Shown: positions 11,301 through 22,888 of the stretch, piece by piece
Layout of the letters: each line of letters starts with the position of its first letter
How positions within the stretch are numbered: position 1 is the first letter of the stretch
Source: Ascidia mentula
Taxonomy: Eukaryota; Chordata; Ascidiacea; Phlebobranchia; Ascidiidae
DNA length: 64,000 bases
Direction of reading: 5' to 3'
Assembly (NCBI GenBank): GCA_947561715.1
Contig: OX387197.1
Coordinates: 19,576,266 to 19,640,265 of the forward strand
The notes under the pieces: generated by a model
The model's database searches: none
What the model was told of the DNA's origin: nothing
Seen by the model: only the letters and a program-made list of their open reading frames with translations
Program-made: the position numbers and the translations under genes

Positions 11301-11667
11301 ACCGCGTTCCGAACATGCAGATAATCTTGGACATTTACGATGCTCATGACGTCGAAGCCTCGTTTCTTTAGCGCTGGCCCAACGCAAAGGTTATATTTAA
11401 TTATCTAAACGTTAGGCCTTACTATAAGAGAAAATGGAAATTTAAATGGCAACATAGCTGTACATATACTACAAAAAAACAGTAAAGGATAAAATAAATA
11501 AAATGTGCCGCAGGCGTAAACGGATAATATCGTTTACGAAAACTGTTTTATGGGAAGAACAGGGATATTTGTCCCCTTTCGTGCTACGTATAGTTAAATT
11601 TCGGTTTTCCATTGCGCTCCTTGTACTTGGAATGGGTCTTGTCACGGGAGTGTATCGTTTTCTGTAA
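11290..11667 (+). pseudogene. Sulfotransferase copy, internally deleted
   Basis: After the copied 5' region, the sequence jumps from the start-codon area straight into exon 2 (CGAAAACCGCGTTCCGAACA ... GACGTCGAAGCC). It then passes to an intron 2 fragment (TTTACGAAAACTGTTTTATG, as at 7765-7790) and then to the end of the last exon, encoding the tail anchor (LVLGMGLVTGVYRFL-like, stop at about 11667). Exon 1, half of exon 2, exons 3 and 4 and most of exon 5 are missing. Confidence 0.65.
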
Positions 11668-12824
11668 ATTGGAATGTACTATTTTGCAAATACATGCGGT
11701 CGCGTTATCGTTTGAAGCACAGTAACCTTGGTTGGGAATTTTTCCATTAGAGCTGACTGTGTTCCTATCAAAAAACTTTCTTTTAAAGTTTTTAAAAACA
11801 CTGAAACCTAATGGTCTTTTTGAAATGAATTTTAGTTGTTACACATATCCCAGATGCTTTTTAACTGATTTGTGTGATAAAATTTATTCTCAGAAAATTA
11901 CACACTTTTAGCTTTTCCGAATTATAACAAAATTTTGAAGCAACTTACATTTTTTCAATTAATTCGGACCTACGATTACTGAATTTATAATGGCAAAAAA
12001 ACGAACCAAAACTACCTTGAATCAAGTCAAATTGATTTCATGCAATAGTGGAATTTATTCTCATCAGAATGGTAAGGACAAGCAACCAAAAACGAAAATT
12101 GCCATGTTTTGCACTGGACAAGTCGACGAGTGGCTGAAATTCGTTCTGACCATAAACATGCTGTTGGAAAGACTGATATTTTTGTTTAAACCTAAAGTTA
12201 CAATTCAAATATTAGAGCTCTTCAGTTTTAAATTTCATTGAAAAAATATAATCACTAGCTTTGCACCCCAATTTTGGAATCAAACAACTAGAATTTCTGT
12301 ACGAGTAATCGACAAATGCAGTCAACCGTAGCATATTCAACACTGTGCGATTTTGGTCAATGTGCGTTTCTCCGAGGCTGCTTGAGACCTCAGGTATTTG
12401 GCGGTGCCGCAAATACTTCTACTCTGAATGAGCAGTTGTGTTCAGTGATGTTTAAACCAGGTTTTTGTTAAAGTTGGTGTAATGCACCTAATTCTAAAGA
12501 CTGCCTTTGAAGTTTCTCTTGGTAGCTTGCAAAATATAGTTACCCATGTTACAGTTACTCACGTTTAAAGTAATTCTATTAATATTTAACTGGATCCAGG
12601 TACATAATTTTTAGTTCAGTATTAGTAAATGACGTTTGATGCGCTACAGCACACACTGTAATGCCTGTTTCTATGAACAAGGTGTACCGTTACCTTAACT
12701 CGTATACAAAGTACGTTGCTGTTGGTAACGTTTCGTATTTGGGTACACCTTATGACATAGGTTGACCCTACCAGGTTTTGTTTAAGGAACTATTCGTATA
12801 AGGTGGATTTTAGAACTTAACACA
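11668..12824. other. Gap between decayed copy and sulfotransferase copy 2
   Basis: The first 100 bases continue the 3' flank homologous to 8859-8940. About 12310-12480 is a diverged direct copy of 6420-6640. The rest is AT-rich with no exon I can support. Confidence 0.5.
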
Positions 12825-15516
12825 ATGAAAGTGATATGCGCCGGGCCCCCAAAAACTGGAACAAAGAGTACTGCAAAGGCGCTTCGAATTCTGGGCTACG
12901 ATCAAGGTAGAATGAATTTGATGTCAGTTTGAAATACAAACTTGATGAATTTCTTCCAACTCAGACTGCTTGTTTTGCTCATAGTTTTCGACGTTGAGGA
13001 ATGTGTAGATTTCACTTTTGATGAGTGGGAGGATTTCTTCGAAAACCGCGTTCCGAATATGCAGAAAATATTTGATTCTTACGAGGCACAGCATGTCGAA
13101 GCCGTGGTGGACATGCCTCACTCCTACTTTTTTGACAAGTTTCTCGAGCGCTGGCCTAATGCTAAGGTTAATATATTTAAGTATCTAAAGTTCTGAACGG
13201 TTGTATCATTGGATCGCAAACAGTGCAAGTGTATTGGTAGAAAGGGTTCACAGGTTTTGGAGGCAAACGCAAAAACGCAAATAACGCCAGGAGCACAATC
13301 AACACATATTGAGGTGCGCAGTAATTCCGCGGGCAAAACCACATTGCAAGACACGTTTATTACACTGCGAACATAAATCGCCTTTTCTGTTGGGTTAACT
13401 GTGGGATAAACATCGATGGAATTGCTCAATACGGCCTTTCCATAGTAGCAAAGGAAAATACCCTTGTCATGAAATAGCATAATGCGTGCGTGGTATATGG
13501 CAAAACTGAACTTACTAATTTAACGTCGCGAATGTTAATATATAGTTTTTCACCTTGTGGAAAATAATCGAATGTAAATTATAAAGGCAACATGTCTTTA
13601 CGCTTACAAACAAGGCTTTTCCTGCGCTACCCGCAAAGGAAACAGTATTGTTTCTGATGACAGCAAATCAAACACGGACTTTGTCCCTTTTTGTGCAACA
13701 TGAGTTTTTGTAAAAGTACAAAAAGGTTGTTATATATAACGTTGCTATATATATTGTGATTATTTCCAAGAACAGTCTCTCAAAAAATACGTATGTGGTT
13801 ATTTCGAAGAAACGTCATTGTTTCCAATTAGTGAGCGTGTTTTTGTCATGTAAACGTGCTTAATTGCATCAAATGCCGGTTATAGTTATACGGCACACTG
13901 CTGTGATGGACGTACATTTGGGCGCCCACGTAAACAATGAAATCGTGTTCATGTACAAAAACTCATCATCTTGATCGAAATCGTCAAAATCCGTAATACT
14001 AAATCAAATTTTTTTGCCCTGCTTCAAACAGTGTGCATATTTTTTGGTCCCGGCCCATGGTGACCTTGTACTTTACTACAATAAAGTGATTTGTTTTACC
14101 ATTAGGTTGTTCTCATGATTCGAGACGAAGACGACTGGTTTAATAGCTTCGTGAATATGATTGATGAAGCTGGGAAAAATCATCGTCACGTGGGTCTGAT
14201 GAGGCCATTCTCCAAATCATTGCGGCGGTTCATAAGTTTCTCAGATACATTTGCGAAAATAACTTTTGTAAGTTTTGGCAATAATTGTTTCCATCTTTCA
14301 CATAACTGTCACGTTAATTGTTTACAGGGCTCGTGGAAACCGCATCCATTTTTGTGGAAGACCTGGTATCGACGTCACAATGCCTACGTGAGAGCATCTG
14401 TTCCGAAAGAACAGTTGCTTGAAATGAATGTTAAAGAGGTTGGTTTCTAGATGTCTAGGTTTGCAAACACGTTAAAATATTTTTATCGCACGATGTTGCA
14501 AAAGAAGTTGTCGTTGATTTTCAAAAACTGGTAAAAGTCCTTCACTCTTAAGTGTTACGCGTTACATAACACATGACAAGCTAAAGGGAAAATACAAATA
14601 ACTTTCAACTCTCTGTTTGTAAAAATGTCTATGTGTAAACCGGTAGTATTCAGTTTTTTCACTCCCGTCTGGGGTTGTAGTCAAAATGTTGTAGTTGAAT
14701 AAATCATTATTTGTCAGTTGCAGTTTTTTTCTTTGCCAGCACCCGCGATCGTCTTTATTCTGAAATTCTCACTTAGAAGCCTGATATTTTGTGGATTTAA
14801 TGAACGTTTTGACAATATTGTTAAAACCCCCACATTGATAAAAACGCATGTCAAACTAAGGTTTTGTCACTGGTTTTGAACTACGATAGCTGTGATCGCC
14901 AATTAAGGACCTGCACAGTGGGGCGATCCTGCCAATCATGCCCTTAAAACATGATTGTCTAATTATAGTGGTAGAGATCCCCTACGTATATTTGAAGGTA
15001 GTGCGTATGCGCACCAGTGTACCTTGGCCACAATATACCTCGTGAAACCGCCGAGCTCCTGTAGCTCTTTCTAGAAAGCGTTGGGCCTAGTCACCCCAGA
15101 GTCACGAGTTCAAAAGTCAAAGGGAAGCTTGATTTTTCAGATCTCGCTCCTACTTGTCGGGAAAAAATGGCTGATCCAGCTAGGCTGCAATGTCTGTAAA
15201 CCTCATGGTTTTGAACTTCTTTTTTTTAATGTTGCACCTTATGTCTGAGAACAAACACAAAAACCATTTAAAACTTTTTTTTAAATAAGAAAGCATATTT
15301 TTGAAGGGTTGGAAACCATTATGTGACTTCCTTGGAAAACCCGTTCCCGACGAGGAGTTTCCAACCGAAAATAAAGCAACGAGTAAAAGTAAAATCGTCG
15401 ACCGTCTCATGAAGGACACGAAACTGTTGAAAAAAGCGGAAAAGGAAATTCGATTTTCCATTACGCTTATTGTACTTGCAGTGGGCATTGTCACGGGAGT
15501 GTATCTTTTTCTGTAG
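12825..15516 (+). CDS. Tail-anchored P-loop sulfotransferase (PF17784 type), copy 2
   Basis: Exons 12825-12906, 12985-13166, 14106-14267, 14328-14438 and 15307-15516 have exactly the same lengths and phases as copy 1 and give 248 residues. The PAPS loop reads GPPKTGTKS at residues 7-15. LMIRDEDDWFNSFVNM, KPHPFLWKTWYRRHNAY, MNVKEGWKPLCDFLGK and the C-terminal hydrophobic helix LIVLAVGIVTGVYLFL are all intact. Introns 2 (0.94 kb) and 4 (0.87 kb, with a SINE) are much longer than in copy 1. The inverted pseudogene block at 9308-10850 derives from this gene or a sister. Cytosolic membrane-bound enzyme by inference; substrate unknown. Confidence 0.85.
15000..15200 (+). mobile_element. tRNA-derived SINE copy in intron 4 of sulfotransferase copy 2
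   Basis: Box A-like GTAGCTCTTTCTAGAAAGCG, box B-like CGAGTTCAAAAGTC and the body with CAGATCTCGCTCC and GCTGATCCAGCTAGG. Opposite orientation to the copies at 847 and 9308, as expected from the inverted duplication. Confidence 0.6.
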
Positions 15517-17144
15517 ATAGTATTATGTTCAATTCATTTATTCGTATTTATTCGTATGTATATATGGCAGTTGCTATGGCATGACACACAAACATAGTTT
15601 GTTATACCCATGATGCTTTATCCTGCTATATGAGGAAAATTCCTTACACTTCTGCTTCCAATCTATGTACAAGCAGTGCATTGTAAAACGTTTGATCATG
15701 ATTTATAGATCTTTAATTTGCCTTGTTTAATTATAAAATAATCCGCGATCAATAAATCAGACTTACTGATATTAAACTGCCTCTTTTATAGGTAGATCAT
15801 ACGTGTATGACCTTTGGTTATACATGTGACTTCGTCAACAGCTCGGTGTATTGTTGGAGATTTATACGTTTTAGTCATTTCTTTGCATTTTTGTCACTTT
15901 AATCTAAAGTTAGCCATTTTGACAGCTTCTACACATGAAATTATTTAAATAAATTATGTTTTTACTCTCTTGTGGGAAATTGCAGTGTGATCTACAACTT
16001 ACAGTTTAACATTGCCCATTAAATCACTGCAATTAACATTATTTAGCGGCGATAGGCCCATCGGGTTACCAATGCATTAGGCAAGCTTGTCTGCAATTCA
16101 TTGATTTACTTTGATGAAATGGATTTCCTTCGTTTCCAATGATGAACAACGGCTATGCAATGTCATGCATATACGATCCGTAATGAAGCAGGAGTTTAGC
16201 CAGATTGTTCTGCTTCGGTTGTGGATTAAGGCATTAAATGATAAAACGACTTTTATGCAAACGTATTATCACCGACAAAGCTTAAACCCCAAGGCAATTT
16301 TACTTTGAACTGCCTGGAGACTGGTAATACATTGGGCATTGAAAGCTATCGACCAGTTTGGTTTGGTCGTAATGACAAAACGGACAGTCTAGTTTCAGTA
16401 ATGAACAAAATGGAAAGTTGACAGGCTCGCGCGTTTTTAGTTCTAAAGGGCAATGATGGATTTTACGAGGTAAAGAAGGATATAACAGCAGTAAGAATAA
16501 AAGGTCTGGCCATTTGGGAACTGATTTAGCTCAATTGCGGATTTTAACAAAAGCCAGTTGAAAGACTCAATGTTCATGCAGTGATGAATATTAATTTAAT
16601 ATGAAGCTCTTCGTTGCAAGATAGATGCCTTGCCGCCATCGTATACTGTTAAGTCTACACAATTCTTTTAGAATTTAGGCCAATTCTGAAAATTCTTTGT
16701 GGATTCTTTGCGTAAAGACGTCGAGGCAAAATATCGAACCAGTGATATAAGTACAGTTGTATACCCAAATAAAACGTAAAAAAACACACAGAACTTGTAC
16801 GTTTTACCTGAAGTCGTGACTGATTGTTTTGTCACAAGTTGTGAATAATTGCGATTACTTCCAAGGGCAAATGGAAAAAGAATCTCCCCAGTCTTATTGA
16901 CCTCGAATTCAAAACAGAAAGTGTGTCGATTACAGATGACTTTCTGGTTTGTTTACTGCAAACGCCGAATTATTTCTAAAAAGTCATATTCTTTGACATT
17001 ACAGTATGTCTGACAGTAACAGAAACACAATATATACGTACGTCTAAAGGTTGTGTGAAAATAAATTACTTCATGCAATTGAAAACCGAAAAAGTGTCCT
17101 TTTTTGCAGTCTTTGTACAAATAAGCACAGGACGTTTTGCTGAT
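15517..17144. other. Intergenic, no gene seen
   Basis: AT-rich sequence with only short unsupported frames. No repeat shared with the rest of the window was noticed. Confidence 0.5.
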
Positions 17145-18126
17145 ATGTTTCGGCACTGTTTACTTTTGCTTGTGTTGCTTGCGGTTAACCAAAGAGGTAA
17201 ATCGTCTTTGAATATTCTTAAAAATCATAATAGGACATTTTTTGAAAGTTAAAGATATTTATCTCTCCCACATAATAGTTTGTAACAGCTCTTTAAAAAT
17301 TTTTTATCCAAGTAAAGCGTATTTATTCTTTCAAGAATAAATGCATGCGGGTATTATTGAAAGTAGATTGCCTTAATTTTTTTTAATAACTTAAACTAAG
17401 CCTGTTTTGACTTTGTAGTTTTCGCTTTGCGTTGTTTTAAATGCAAAGCAGTGTCGGAATATCCCTATCCGATTTGCGAGACTCCAGGATTTGGAACCAA
17501 CACAGAAATATGTGAAGTGGGAAAAGCGTGCGTTGTGAAACGGACAACGGAGAGCACTGGTAACATTTAGCGTTACAAATTAAGGCTATAGTTAGGCATG
17601 TTGGAAGTATCACGAATTAGGTTGTTTTGCAACAACGTTCACGATTTCTGCTTGGGACAGGGCATTATGAGACTTATACAATTGAACGAAGCTGCGGCCA
17701 GAAAAACACAACATTCGTGGGATGCACGGGAAAGCCTCATCGACGATACTGCACTACAATTTGCAACGAAGGTCCGTGCTATATCTTTAAGTTTTCACAT
17801 AGTTAATGCCTCATTTCAAACTTGAAATCAATTGACTTTTGTTTTAATGGTGCTGTGTATTGACGTTGAAAACTTTTGTTAAAAATATCGCACTTCCAGT
17901 TCTGTGGTGTTACTGAACGGCGTATTTGTGGCCGATGTCTTTTCTAGATCTTTGCAACACTGGAAACAACAGCCAAAAACTTCTATTTTCAAGTGTGACA
18001 CTCATTTTTACCACCTTTACTGCAATTGGGATCTGGATACAAACATCAGGACTGTGTATACCGTATAACGTACACAGCGGACGGATTTCTAATGGGGGTC
18101 TTATAGTAACAGCGCCGGTACTATGA
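17145..18126 (+). CDS. Ly6/uPAR-like three-finger protein, first of a pair
   Basis: Exons 17145-17196, 17419-17559, 17661-17771 and 17948-18126 all join in phase 1 and give 160 residues. The order is signal peptide (MFRHCLLLLVLLAVNQRG), then a cysteine-rich LU domain opening LRCFKCKAV and closing with CTTICNEDLCN. The CxxC opening and the final C..DLCN are Ly6/uPAR hallmarks. A hydrophobic stretch follows (LLFSSVTLIFTTFTAIGIW), but about 30 polar residues lie after it. The end could therefore be a type I membrane segment instead of a GPI signal. Such proteins sit on the outer cell surface as ligands or receptor modulators. The next gene shares the exon plan, so the two are tandem duplicates. 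Confidence 0.75.
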
Positions 18127-18128
18127 CA

Positions 18129-18134
18129 AATAAA
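18129..18134 (+). terminator. Poly(A) signal almost overlapping the stop codon
   Basis: AATAAA begins two bases after the TGA of the Ly6-like gene. The surrounding block CTATGACAAATAAACG is repeated once about 20 bases later, giving a second AATAAA. Confidence 0.5.
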
Positions 18135-20155
18135 CGATGCTATGACAAATAAACGTTGGTGTGGGCTTAGTGACGTGGTTTCCTTTTTTTATGGAGTTTA
18201 TTTGTATTGGTCCAATTAATAAATTACACCAAAACCAAAAACTATTACCTGCTTTCAAAAATGAGCTTAGCATGCACACCCAGATATTTATTCAGGAAAA
18301 ATAAATGGTAGAAGCTATATGAGCTCCCATTTGTTGACCAAGCGATGTGTACGTTTACGTAAGCACAACGTCATTGGCCCAAGGGTGACAGCGGGGTTGG
18401 CGCCAAAGTCCAGCAATGTAAGGCAGAAATCCGACAAAATTCCTACGCTCAATTGCCTACTGCTTGTAAAAAACCTTGGCTGTGGTCCACACCGTCGCTC
18501 AACCTTATACAGTGGCGTCGCTTGTAGCTTTGATATCGGTACTCTTCGTGCGCCCGACGCCAGAACCTGTGTTTTGCCTCGCCAAGCAATAAAAGACTCG
18601 TCGCTTTCTGCATGGCAAAAAAGAGCCACTTCGAGATATGCCAATGAGCGTCGTTGAATGCTATGGAGTTCAAAATGAAGGCTGACTTTATTTCTGAACT
18701 GAAAACTGAGTTTTCGTGTTCTTTGGTCTTATCTAATCACGTGTACAGATGGTATATATGCCCCACATCACCTGTGAAACTACAAAAGATTCCATTTGCA
18801 ACCAAAAAATTTGAACACTGACCCCAAATGACAAACAAAATTCAACACATTGCCGGAAGGTGCTTATGAATGATTTTGGAAATACTGCTGGTAATCCTCC
18901 CATGCGTGCAGGTGTGTCACAAGAAACAGCCAGGAATTCAGACCAAATTTAATTTGAGTGTTGCCTGAATTGCTGATGCAGCACCTGCATGATTACGGCA
19001 ATTGGCATAAGCAAGTTTTGTGATGTGTAATACCATGTGTAGGTTAAAGCCGTATTTGTATATTAAACATCTACACACAAATATATATATTATTGCTGTA
19101 AACATAATCTGGTTGAAAAGGTTGCAGAAATCATTTGTTGAAGTGTTGAAAACCGCAAAAGGTTCCCCCCCATTTGCCGATTAGGTCAAAGTACGGGACA
19201 AGCCGCACGCCAGAAAGCTGGGAAAACTTTGATTGGTTACTCAATGATTGATATTTTGAAATGTGGCGACAGGTCACCACCAGACTGTCGGCGGGTTTCT
19301 CTTGAGAGCGTTGGGTACACGAGTATCCGGAACCGGCATGCATGCAACCATTATTACTTTAGACAATGAAACAAGTTGTACCAATGACTTAGGAATTTCT
19401 TTTCAAAGCCAAAGCAAAAACCAAATAAAAACGTCTCCACTTCTGTTTGTCATTGAGTACGTAACAAAGGTGTTTTGCTCTTCTATACATTGTGTCTGTG
19501 AGGATCCATCCAAAGAGGTCATAAAACACAAAAGATTTGGTACAAAATGTCACTCGTGTGGTTCGCGCCTAATACAAAACAATTGGCCTTCAAATGAGCT
19601 TCTAATAATCTCCCAATATGTCACTAATTACTAATCGAAGATTTCAGTTCAACCTTATTCAGTAAGGCAGTGATTCGTGTCTGTAGATTTGTAATTCAAG
19701 GCGCCTTTTGCCCCAGTTAAATTCCCTGTTTAGCAAGTTGGAACAAAATTTAGCCACTTTGAAATCCGTCGAGCCAATTATTGGCATCGATAAGGCTGTT
19801 CTGTACCTTAAAATGCAGTTTGTTGTTTTTGTGGTCCTTGATAATATGAGTTTTAACTGTTGTTGTATAAAATAAAAGCCCACAATTACGACAATAAGGC
19901 CTATATTGTTTCCCAGTTTTTGTCTAAAATTTTACATTGAGGTTTTGCTGCCTTTCTCCTTTTCTCCAAACAAGATCATTACAAAAGTAGTTCTGAAAAA
20001 CACAGGCGGACTTTCATGCTTATAACACCGCAATTGCTTCCTGGAATTGTCGGGCGGTCGCGAGGGTCACAACTTCGACAGGCAACCACACGTCGACTGG
20101 TCATATTGGCAAGCAGGTGAAGGCAGTGCGAAGATAAGAATTTATTGCAGGCACG
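18135..20155. other. Intergenic between the two Ly6-like genes
   Basis: Contains overlapping open frames on both strands at about 18315-18660, in a stretch that is richer in GC than its surroundings. I could not match either frame to a family or to splice signals. The rest is AT-rich without recognisable exons. Confidence 0.4.
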
Positions 20156-21328
20156 ATGAAATCGACTTCTGTTAATCTGATGTTCATACTTTTGATTGGC
20201 ACCTTGATTCCAGGTATGAATGATATGATTGTTTATGGCTGCGCAGAAGGTCGTTTTGATGCTAGTGTTTCGCAATATTTTTGTCAATGCGCCCGTCATA
20301 TCAGAGCTTGTGAGGGGATACATGAGAGCCAAATATTTCGTATGTAATTAGCTGATAACACTATATCAACATGATTATTTGTATACAATTGTGCAAGAGT
20401 TTGGGTTATGATTGCTTTGTTATTGGTAGGACTTGTTTGTTGTTGAAAATATAAACCGTAACCATTACCCGTATTACAGTTCGGTCGCTGAAATGCTACG
20501 CGTGTTATGATCTCAGTCCAGAGTGCCTGACGCCTGGACCAAAAACGAATACGATGACTTGCGAAGAAAATCAATTGTGCTTTACACATTTAGTGATTAA
20601 AGGTAAGTTTACGGTTGTTGGTTGTCTTTCTCCGTCAAGTCTCATGTCACTCGCGATTTTTCATATTTGTCTTGGTTGTCGCAAGAAGTGTCCAATAGAA
20701 CAGGTCATAAAAACATTCTCACATTCTGATGGCACGATATAAAAGGTTACATAAAGGCCTAAAGTGACCTAGCACAGACTGCAGATGCGTTATTCATTTA
20801 TGTATAAATGAATGTAATGTAAACTAGACGTGTGTGGTTATAGTCATAATAACTAACAAACTGTGAAGTTCGATTTGAATCTGATTTTAAAGGACACAAC
20901 ACGACCGTGATGTTAACCCGACATTGCGCTTCTGTTCAAAGTAAAACTGGCTGCGAGGAATCTAATGGAATGAAAACCTGCTACAGCGAATGCGAGACAG
21001 GTGATATATTTATTGAAAGCTCTCACTTACACTATATTTAGTGTGGACCTATGTTGGTGAAATTTACAAAACAAAAACAATAGTAAATAGGCCTAGTGCT
21101 TTGTAAATATAACACACGCGTCGATCTATCTACTTGTACATACACTGCGACCACGTGCGTTTTCTTCAACAAAACATTAAAATATATTACAGGGTACTTA
21201 TAGGCCCAATTTGTTTTGCAGATTTATGTGGAGGGTCTGCTGCAGCCTCCATATCCCGCCCCATTTTTCTTGTTTTATTCGCCTCTGTTGTTTCTCAATA
21301 TCTCGTCTGGTGCAATGTTTTCCAGTAA
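20156..21328 (+). CDS. Ly6/uPAR-like GPI-anchored protein, second of a pair
   Basis: Exons 20156-20213, 20480-20602, 20893-21000 and 21222-21328, all phase 1, encode 131 residues. The signal peptide is MKSTSVNLMFILLIGTLIPG. The LU domain starts LKCYACYDLSPECLT, carries ten cysteines and ends TCYSECETDLCGGS. The C-terminus is a small-residue stretch followed by a hydrophobic tail (IFLVLFASVVSQYLVW), the usual layout of a GPI attachment signal. The exon phases match the gene at 17145-18126. Cell-surface protein by family; partner unknown. Confidence 0.8.
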
Positions 21329-21544
21329 AAATGTTCGTTGTAACATGTCGAGAAACTGATTACGTTGCGAGTTTTTTCTGCATGGTTTTTTTTTCAAACA
21401 TACCAGTGAGAATTGAAAATATATTACGGAGTACAATTGCATTGTGCGGATTCTGTAGTGAAAAAGGTACAAATCAAAAACATTTTAAAAAAATTGCATA
21501 TTATGTACATTTCATACGAAAGATTTCAAACCCGCCACAGTAAT

Positions 21545-22387
21545 TTATGAATTATTGCTGTATAAGTTCCACCTTGTGTGCGAATCTACGGGCATGTTTT
21601 TGCGTATATTCTGTAAATATTCAAGGTCGATAGTGGCCGTTGCCACACCTACCCTGACCCCTGCATCAGCCAATACAGTTCCCCACGGGTCAACAATCAA
21701 ACTGTGGCCGTAACACATGCGGCCGCCACGACTGCCGGTCACAGCCGCCGCTACTACGTAACACTGCGTTTCGATGGCCCTGGCACGTAGCAGTGCGTGC
21801 CAGTGTGCGTTGCCCGTGGGAACGGTAAATGCTGAGGGGTAGGTCAAAACTTCGGCGCCCCGTCGTCGCAACTCACAGGACATTTGCGGAAAACGGACGT
21901 CATAGCAAATCAATGACGCTACCCGACCCATCGGCGTCGCCGTGACGTCGACCATTGCACTGCCCGGTACGGTGCGGTCGGTCTCTTTTAACGTAACCCT
22001 GTCGGGAATGTCCACGCTGAACAGGTGGCATTTGTCGTACACTGACCGCACTTCACCGCTGTCATCGATTATCACGTGTGAAACGCGACATTTTGATTGG
22101 TCGTCGTCGGCACATCGCCGGTGGATTCCGCCCAGGGATATCCAAATTCCCTCCTTGCGCGCCAACTCGCAGTACCACGAGTTTACCGATTTTTCGGAGC
22201 CAACCGTTTCTGCTAAGGCCGCGACGTTTGTTCCATCGCTGGCAATGTAGTCACAAGCTTCCGGCAAAAACGCCATAACGGCACCTTGTCGTTTGCTTTC
22301 CAACACCAGTTGTTTGCCCTGGTCAAAATTTTCCAGTTTGTCCTCACCCACGTCCATCTGACATACTGAAATCAACGACTTGCTCAT
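21545..22387 (-). CDS. NIT1: Nitrilase-like deaminated glutathione amidase (NIT1)
   Basis: A single open frame of 280 residues in the carbon-nitrogen hydrolase superfamily. The catalytic triad is complete: Glu43 (FLPEA), Lys119 (YDKCHLF) and Cys161 (ICYDVRFP). Length and motifs fit NIT1, which repairs deaminated glutathione by cleaving its amide, in cytosol and mitochondria. No mitochondrial presequence is visible before MSKSLISVCQMD. In flies and nematodes NIT1 is fused to FHIT; here it stands alone, as in vertebrates. It is intronless, visibly richer in GC than its neighbours, and lies about 500 bases downstream of the WD-like gene on the same strand. A retrocopy is possible. Confidence 0.88.
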   Translation of the reverse strand: MSKSLISVCQMDVGEDKLENFDQGKQLVLESKRQGAVMAFLPEACDYIASDGTNVAALAETVGSEKSVNSWYCELARKEGIWISLGGIHRRCADDDQSKCRVSHVIIDDSGEVRSVYDKCHLFSVDIPDRVTLKETDRTVPGSAMVDVTATPMGRVASLICYDVRFPQMSCELRRRGAEVLTYPSAFTVPTGNAHWHALLRARAIETQCYVVAAAVTGSRGGRMCYGHSLIVDPWGTVLADAGVRVGVATATIDLEYLQNIRKNMPVDSHTRWNLYSNNS

Positions 22388-22888
22388 GTTGACAAATCAC
22401 CCTGCTATCAAGTAATGCCAATTTGAAAGACTACCTAGCCACCAACTCTGAACAAAAGAAAAGGTTATAACTGTATTTTTCAATAAGGCATTTCCACAAA
22501 ACAAATGCATGGCTTATTTTAAAAAGTGTTGGCATGAAAAATCAAGATACATGTTTCAATATCTGCAGCAACTAAAAACTAATTAAACATTACAAAAAAT
22601 TATGGCTCAGTGCAAAACTTCTTCAAGGTAAAAAGGATTGAGTTTATACAAAAATATATTTGCTGCATAGAAAAGGTCTGGTACACAAGAAATAAACACC
22701 TCAAATATGAAACTTTCACAAGGGTCACAGTAACACACAAATTAACAAATCAAATATGAAGCACCATTTATCCACAAAATAAATTGATGGCAAGTGTGTT
22801 AAAAATGAACACAGTTTAATGGCTTTGGAACTAAAGAGGCAAATTGTTTAACTTTGTATGGAGTAAAATATATTCTGTAAATTTCTAG
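22388..22888. other. Gap between two same-strand intronless genes
   Basis: AT-rich 3' region of the WD-like gene and 5' region of NIT1. No further exon was seen. Confidence 0.5.

Noticed and set aside
18315-18673. Overlapping open frames on both strands, one reverse frame with W- and R-rich text resembling SFI1 repeats
   Set aside because: No splice context, no continuation and no repeat spacing. The open frames probably reflect local GC content.
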